Shown here: one piece after another, positions 4,984 to 8,320 of the stretch
How positions within the stretch are numbered: the stretch's first letter is position 1
How the letters are laid out: each line of letters opens with the position of its first letter
Assembly: GCA_937121005.1 (NCBI GenBank)
Contig: CAKZKB010000136.1
Span: 1-8,320, forward strand
Reading direction: 5' to 3'
DNA from: an uncultured cyanobacterium
GTDB taxonomy: Bacteria > Cyanobacteriota > Cyanobacteriia > Cyanobacteriales > Geitlerinemataceae
DNA: 8,320 nucleotides
The notes under the pieces: model-generated
The model's input: the letters and a program-made list of their open reading frames with translations, nothing else
Told to the model about the DNA's origin: nothing
Database searches by the model: none
Made by a program: the position numbers and the translations under genes

Positions 4984-6564
4984 TTAAAACGTAAACGTCG
5001 TTCGCAGCGTCCCGATAATCGCATCATCGTTATCAGAATCTTGGTTCGGGTTCACCAACCAAATTACTCCCGGCGTGATGGAAATATTGTCATTGAGTTG
5101 GTATTTATAGAACCCTTCTACGTGCAAGGGAACGTCATCTTCAAAGAAGTCATCGAACCCTTCTAAGTCGGTGAGATAGGGTTGAATCCCAACCAGCAAA
5201 CCCGCTAAAGATCCTTCCGGGCCTAAATCGGGCAAACCGATCGCCAAAGCCCCATTCCAGATGTCGCCATCCACATCATCATCGAGGAGTTCGACGCTAG
5301 TATAACCCGCCCAACCATTAACTTGCAAACTGTCGCCCAAACCCAGGGCAAATTGCAAGCCAAACGAGTCACTACTAATGGGGTTTGTGGCACTAAAACC
5401 ATTGGCGAGTGCGGTTCCCGTATGACCCAAACCCTGACCGCCTTTGTCAAAGGCAAAATTTCCTTCACCGAAGTAAGCGTGGTTGTAAGTGAAGGCAATT
5501 CCAAAGCGATCGCTGGGACGAAATGCAATTTGTCCTAACGCGGCGTAGTCGCCATTAAACAAGCCATCGCCGATACCGGGATCTCCCGCTTCACCTGCTA
5601 AATATCCGGCTGAAAGTTCGATCGCGCCGAGGTCGTAGTTGAGTCCAATTCCCCCCGCACCACCGAGGCGATAAATGGGGTTGCGCTGACCGAACGCACT
5701 AATGGTTCCGCTACCGCCATCGTTATCTTCAAAGTACGGGTTAAACGTATCGACAAAGCGATCGAAACTCGTACCATTGGCAGCCAGCATGACTTCGAGA
5801 TCGCCAATGGGGAAGTGGTATTCTAAATTGGCTAGGCGCACGTCGCTATCGGTATCGCCAATTTGGAAGGTTTGCAAACTTTCGGCGGTTTGACCGATAG
5901 GCAAGCCGTCGTTATTGTTGGTAATTAACAAGCGATCGCCGTTACCCATTTGCAATCGCGTAAACAAGCGATCGCGCCCGGTAAAACTGGTGATAAAATT
6001 GAGACGAGCCCGTTGTTGAAATGCGGTTTGGGTTTCGTCGTCACTGCCAAAGCTGTCCGTGAGGGCAAAAATCACTTCCCCCGTCAATCGCGTGGTGGTG
6101 GAAAATTGATGGTCTTCAAGGAATTGTACCCGTTCTTCTAACGAGTCTACCCGACCGCGCAGGGTAGCGAGTTCGGCGGCAAATTCTTCTTGCAACCGTT
6201 CGATCGCTTCTAAGCGTCCCGTCGGCAATTCAGGATCGTCAATGTCCCCTAAAATGGCATCGACGCAGGCATCTAAAGCGGCTGCAAATTCGTAGCGAGT
6301 GAGGGTGCGGTTGCCGCGATACGTGCCGTCGGGATACCCTGCAATACAGCCGTAGTCTTGAATCAGATCGTCGAGGGCTTCGCGAGCCCAATGTCCCGGC
6401 GGTACGTCGGAAAAATCATCTACAGAGTTGACGCGGCGAGTTCCGGGAATTTGCCCGATCGTCTGTTTGGTTTGGGTCAGTGGGTTTTCTGGGGCCGCGA
6501 TCGCGGTTTCGGTGGCTAGCCATACCGGGCTGAATAGCAGGGCCCAAAGGGCGACTTTAGACAT
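4984..6564 (-). CDS. SLH-domain OprB-type outer-membrane porin (iron uptake porin family)
   Basis: A 526-residue outer-membrane porin of the cyanobacterial SLH-OprB family, whose members are annotated as iron uptake porins and include abundant Synechocystis proteins. Residues 1-23 form a signal peptide with a likely cut after ATETAIA. An SLH domain at about 46-104 (FSDVPPGHWA, YGCIAGYPDGTYRGNRTLTR, EFAAALDAC) anchors the protein to peptidoglycan-linked polymer. A coiled coil spans about 118-153 (LEAIERLQEEFAAELATLRG, then SLEERVQFLE). The rest is a beta-barrel of alternating strands ending in the terminal aromatic FTF typical of outer-membrane insertion. Length is normal for the family. GAGGAG at 6573-6578, 8 nt before ATG, is the strongest ribosome-binding site in the window. 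The substrate (inorganic ions, iron or small solutes) is not decided by sequence. It starts only 33 nt after the hicB-like stop. Confidence 0.93.
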   Translation of the reverse strand: MSKVALWALLFSPVWLATETAIAAPENPLTQTKQTIGQIPGTRRVNSVDDFSDVPPGHWAREALDDLIQDYGCIAGYPDGTYRGNRTLTRYEFAAALDACVDAILGDIDDPELPTGRLEAIERLQEEFAAELATLRGRVDSLEERVQFLEDHQFSTTTRLTGEVIFALTDSFGSDDETQTAFQQRARLNFITSFTGRDRLFTRLQMGNGDRLLITNNNDGLPIGQTAESLQTFQIGDTDSDVRLANLEYHFPIGDLEVMLAANGTSFDRFVDTFNPYFEDNDGGSGTISAFGQRNPIYRLGGAGGIGLNYDLGAIELSAGYLAGEAGDPGIGDGLFNGDYAALGQIAFRPSDRFGIAFTYNHAYFGEGNFAFDKGGQGLGHTGTALANGFSATNPISSDSFGLQFALGLGDSLQVNGWAGYTSVELLDDDVDGDIWNGALAIGLPDLGPEGSLAGLLVGIQPYLTDLEGFDDFFEDDVPLHVEGFYKYQLNDNISITPGVIWLVNPNQDSDNDDAIIGTLRTTFTF

Positions 6565-6572
6565 TTTTAGTT

Positions 6573-6578
6573 CTCCTC
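6573..6578 (-). promoter_or_regulatory. Strong Shine-Dalgarno of the porin gene
   Basis: GAGGAG on the minus strand, 8 nt upstream of the porin ATG. It fixes that start and fits high expression of an abundant envelope protein. Confidence 0.75.
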
Positions 6579-6597
6579 ACACGGATAGGGTTTATTA

Positions 6598-6801
6598 TTA
6601 CACAGAATCGGAAGCCGCGATCGGTTGGGGGATCGGTTCGCCAAACTCTCGCATGACTTCTAGATGTCCGGCGATCGCTTCTTGGATATTTTCTCGAACC
6701 TCCGTTTCTGTTTCCCCCGTCGTCACGCATCCCAGTAAGTCGGGAACGTAAGCGCAGTAATTGTTTTCGGCTTTTTCAATGACAGTGGTGTAGTGTGACA
6801 T
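6598..6801 (-). CDS. Short HicB-family antitoxin-like protein, without hicA
   Basis: A 67-residue protein with the HicB core: YTTVIEKAENNYCAYVPDLLGC and VTTGETETEVRENIQEAIAGHLEVM, ending with the usual GEPIPQP. HicB proteins neutralise HicA mRNA interferases. This short version has only the RNase-H-like core and lacks the C-terminal RHH/HTH DNA-binding domain of longer members. No HicA-like ORF (about 60-80 residues, double-stranded-RNA-binding fold) lies on either side, so it is a solitary copy, as is common in cyanobacteria. GAGG at 6811-6814, 9 nt before ATG, supports the start. It follows the HNH gene by 21 nt and precedes the porin by 33 nt, so it may be cotranscribed with either. Confidence 0.88.
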   Translation of the reverse strand: MSHYTTVIEKAENNYCAYVPDLLGCVTTGETETEVRENIQEAIAGHLEVMREFGEPIPQPIAASDSV

Positions 6802-6822
6802 TAGGTTTAGCCTCTATTGCAT

Positions 6823-7254
6823 TTAACTCAAAAAATTTGATACTTGCAATATTCCTGCTTCTAGCAAGATCTTTCGTTCGGAGACTCGATCGGAGCGGTT
6901 AAGTTTGAGAAGTTGAACGGTTGCCCTGCCTTTAGCAGTTAAGGGCTGACAACTCTCTGCTGTCAGTTTAAAGTGTTCGCTCCAACAATCTGCACGAGGA
7001 TGGTATAAAGGGGTGATTTTTCCAGTTTGTGGATCGATTGAGGTTAAGTCACTTCCCTTGAATTTATTGCAAAGGCTACAAGAGAGAGCAAGATTTTCTG
7101 GTTTTGTTAGTCCTCCGTGCTTTTGAGCAATGATATGGTCAATTTGATGAGAGGAAAATGCAGCAACTTCAGGAATCAGGCAATACTCGCAGCATCCTTT
7201 AGCGCGATCGTACACTAGCTCTCTTAAGGAAGCGGGTATATAGGCTTTACTCAT
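6823..7254 (-). CDS. HNH endonuclease
   Basis: A 143-residue HNH nuclease. Zinc-type cysteines C22-x2-C25 (CCEYC) and C59-x2-C62 (CSLC, followed by N63) frame the active site, with HQIDHIIAQKHGG giving D39-H40, and N54 in the ENLALSC segment. The downstream DLTSIDPQTGKITPLYHPR and SEHFKL segments are typical of a widespread cyanobacterial HNH family. HNH enzymes cut DNA using one metal ion; the target is not evident, and there is no intein or intron host gene around it. Its ATG lies inside the 3' end of the RHH-like gene (8-nt overlap), so the two are translationally coupled. As I recall, the same pairing occurs in other cyanobacteria, which suggests a functional unit, possibly toxin-antitoxin-like or mobile. 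Confidence 0.9.
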   Translation of the reverse strand: MSKAYIPASLRELVYDRAKGCCEYCLIPEVAAFSSHQIDHIIAQKHGGLTKPENLALSCSLCNKFKGSDLTSIDPQTGKITPLYHPRADCWSEHFKLTAESCQPLTAKGRATVQLLKLNRSDRVSERKILLEAGILQVSNFLS

Positions 7255-7612
7255 GCGCGATCGCTTCTTTTTTCTTCATCAATGCTTTTGCTTTTGCCAT
7301 GCGAACCAAATGTTCGAGATACTGATACTGTTGCCAGACTTTCTCTTCTTCTGGAGCCAAACCGCGATCGCGATTCTTTTCTAAGAGATCGTCAATTTGT
7401 TCTTGTAATGTTGCAGAGGGACGCAAGGCGATAATTTCTTCCGGTGTGGGTAAAGAGGCTAAAAATTCTAGCACGTCTACTGTACCGGAAAACTCAGATC
7501 GATCGCTGGCATTTAATTGGCGAAGTCCCAATTCTAGGACGCGATCGAGTCGATCTTCAACGGCGTTGAGTTGTGACACCAGTTCTTCTGGCAAGTCGAG
7601 AGTGATTTGCAT
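7247..7612 (-). CDS. RHH-like protein paired with HNH endonuclease
   Basis: A 121-residue protein. MQITLDLPEELVSQLNAVED at the N-terminus looks like the beta-strand and first helix of an RHH antitoxin. The middle VLEFLASLPTPEEIIALRPS and the charged helical tail (EEEKVWQQYQYLEHLVRMAK) resemble a conserved cyanobacterial hypothetical family that precedes HNH genes. AGGAG at 7617-7621, 4 nt before ATG, fixes the start. The 3' end overlaps the HNH ATG by 8 nt. By analogy with antitoxin-toxin gene order it may bind and restrain the HNH protein or repress the pair's promoter; this is inference. The function is not established. Confidence 0.82.
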   Translation of the reverse strand: MQITLDLPEELVSQLNAVEDRLDRVLELGLRQLNASDRSEFSGTVDVLEFLASLPTPEEIIALRPSATLQEQIDDLLEKNRDRGLAPEEEKVWQQYQYLEHLVRMAKAKALMKKKEAIAHE

Positions 7613-7672
7613 GGTTCTCCTGATAAAAAGTTTTAGCTATCAAGTCGATTGCAATGAGAAGGCACTATTGCT

Positions 7673-7703
7673 AGTATAGCAGGCGATCGCTAGAAAATGT
7701 CAT
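7673..7703 (-). promoter_or_regulatory. Candidate promoter for the RHH-like/HNH operon
   Basis: On the minus strand, TATACT (7673-7678) resembles a -10 box. ATGACA (7698-7703) resembles a -35 box with a 19-nt spacer, slightly longer than ideal. It would give a 5' leader of about 50 nt before the ATG at 7612. The -35 lies inside the 3' end of the preceding gene. Confidence 0.35.
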
Positions 7704-8320
7704 CAATGACATCAATGATAACATCTTCAGGGGAGTTAGATCGATTGGGATTTTCGCCGCATTCGGTTTGTCGCGTCATCTCAAAAGGAATCATCGCGAA
7801 ACTGTCGTGGCGGTCTTCACTTAAATGAACCATTCCGGTAATCTTCTGGTTATCGTGAGAAAGGTTGCTGTGGATGGTGGCTTGTCCTGCGGTTAGCGGC
7901 ATTTCTACCAAGATATTGTTGACTTGCCGATCGCCCGTTCCCTCTCCCGCACTCATGTTATAAAAACCCGACATGGTGACATTGCCATCTTCATCTTCTT
8001 CAAGATTCACTGTTGCCCGATAAGGTGGCCCGCCATCGGAAAAACCCGAGTTGGGCGAGAATACAAAGTCTTCTTGAGATCGATATTCCCACTGTCCGGT
8101 AAGGGGGCAGTATTCGGAGGTAATTTTGGTCAGTTCGTAGGTGAATTGGGGACTGTCGGGGAGGATGTTACCTTCGCGATCGCGAACTGTCCACTGCAAG
8201 GTTCCCGACATTCCATCTTCGGCAATTTCACCTTCCATATAGCAGCTTCCTCGACAGTCCCAAGGAAACTCGATCTGGTTTCCAGACCGCAAGACATCGT
8301 TATACACGACCCGCGATGCT
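7690..8320 (-). CDS. Uncharacterised beta-rich protein, 5' end beyond the window
   Basis: The reading frame is open from the window edge (at least 209 residues visible) down to a TAG at 7690-7692, so the N-terminus and any signal peptide are not seen. A GTG at 8307 could be read as a start, but the frame continues upstream without a stop and no ribosome-binding site precedes it. The sequence is rich in short alternating polar/hydrophobic strands (GTLQWTVRDREG, YRATVNLEEDEDGNVTMSGF, QATIHSNLSHD, GMVHLSEDR), suggesting a beta-sandwich or barrel. Three cysteine spots (CRGSC, YCPL, TECGEN) would suit an exported, disulphide-bearing protein, but that is a guess. I do not recognise the family. The C-terminus ends in an Ile/Asp-rich tail encoded partly by a tandem 9-nt repeat. 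Confidence 0.7.
   Translation of the reverse strand, partial: ASRVVYNDVLRSGNQIEFPWDCRGSCYMEGEIAEDGMSGTLQWTVRDREGNILPDSPQFTYELTKITSEYCPLTGQWEYRSQEDFVFSPNSGFSDGGPPYRATVNLEEDEDGNVTMSGFYNMSAGEGTGDRQVNNILVEMPLTAGQATIHSNLSHDNQKITGMVHLSEDRHDSFAMIPFEMTRQTECGENPNRSNSPEDVIIDVIDDIF
7701..7718. repeat. Two tandem 9-nt units
   Basis: CATCAATGA occurs twice in a row (7701-7709, 7710-7718). It encodes part of the Ile/Asp-rich tail of the partial gene on the minus strand. Confidence 0.6.

Larger units (their letters stand above)
2042..8183. repeat. HIP1 octamer (GCGATCGC) set, 16 sites
   Basis: Complete GCGATCGC palindromes start at 2042, 2787, 3003, 3585, 3848, 4590, 4953, 5506, 5932, 5968, 6497, 6671, 7257, 7364, 7683 and 8176, roughly one per 390 bases. 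Such density is characteristic of many cyanobacterial genomes. None occurs in 1-2041. Confidence 0.9.

Noticed and set aside
5223..5528. Minus-strand ORF within the porin gene
   Set aside because: Shadow frame of the porin beta-barrel; no independent start signal or domain.
6598..7254. HicAB toxin-antitoxin pair
   Set aside because: The neighbour of the HicB-like gene is an HNH nuclease, not a HicA fold, and no HicA-sized frame is adjacent.

Overview
The window looks like a cyanobacterial chromosome segment, probably from a filamentous (Oscillatoriales-type) species. The octamer GCGATCGC (HIP1) occurs 16 times between 2042 and 8183. There is an SLH-plus-OprB 'iron uptake' porin, and small families typical of cyanobacteria (DUF2358, DUF760) are present. 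No rRNA, tRNA, CRISPR array or transposase gene was found.

Left part (1-2124): four collinear plus-strand genes with short gaps. They encode a ParA/MinD-type ATPase, a small protein with one and possibly two ribbon-helix-helix-like segments, a 152-residue protein resembling the Mrr/Hjc branch of PD-(D/E)XK nucleases (a QxK variant), and a DUF433 antitoxin-like protein without its usual toxin. This stretch looks more AT-rich and has no complete HIP1 site before 2042, so it may be an acquired island or plasmid-derived cassette. The ParA / RHH-like / QxK trio is the best candidate here for an undescribed system, but its function is unknown.

Middle (2131-4050): ordinary chromosomal genes. A minus-strand DUF2358 gene diverges from a plus-strand pair, DUF760 and mutY, which overlap by four bases. 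The MutY has all its glycosylase and [4Fe-4S] residues, and its C-terminal domain carries a complete Nudix box, unlike E. coli MutY.

4044-4925: a minus-strand PD-(D/E)XK nuclease-like gene sits between two same-orientation copies of a short dispersed repeat. Each copy has a palindromic GC-rich head followed by a conserved tail ending in GGTATAACCC. The left copy overlaps the 3' end of the nuclease gene and supplies its last residues and stop codon. The right copy begins with a perfect 30-nt palindrome.

Right part (4984-8320): all minus strand. Read in transcription order: the 3' part of an unidentified beta-rich protein cut by the window edge; an RHH-like protein whose gene overlaps an HNH endonuclease gene by 8 nt (a toxin-antitoxin-like pair); a solitary short HicB antitoxin-like gene; and the porin, whose start lies 33 nt after the hicB-like stop and has a strong Shine-Dalgarno sequence. 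The window thus holds several toxin-antitoxin-type or nuclease genes among housekeeping genes.
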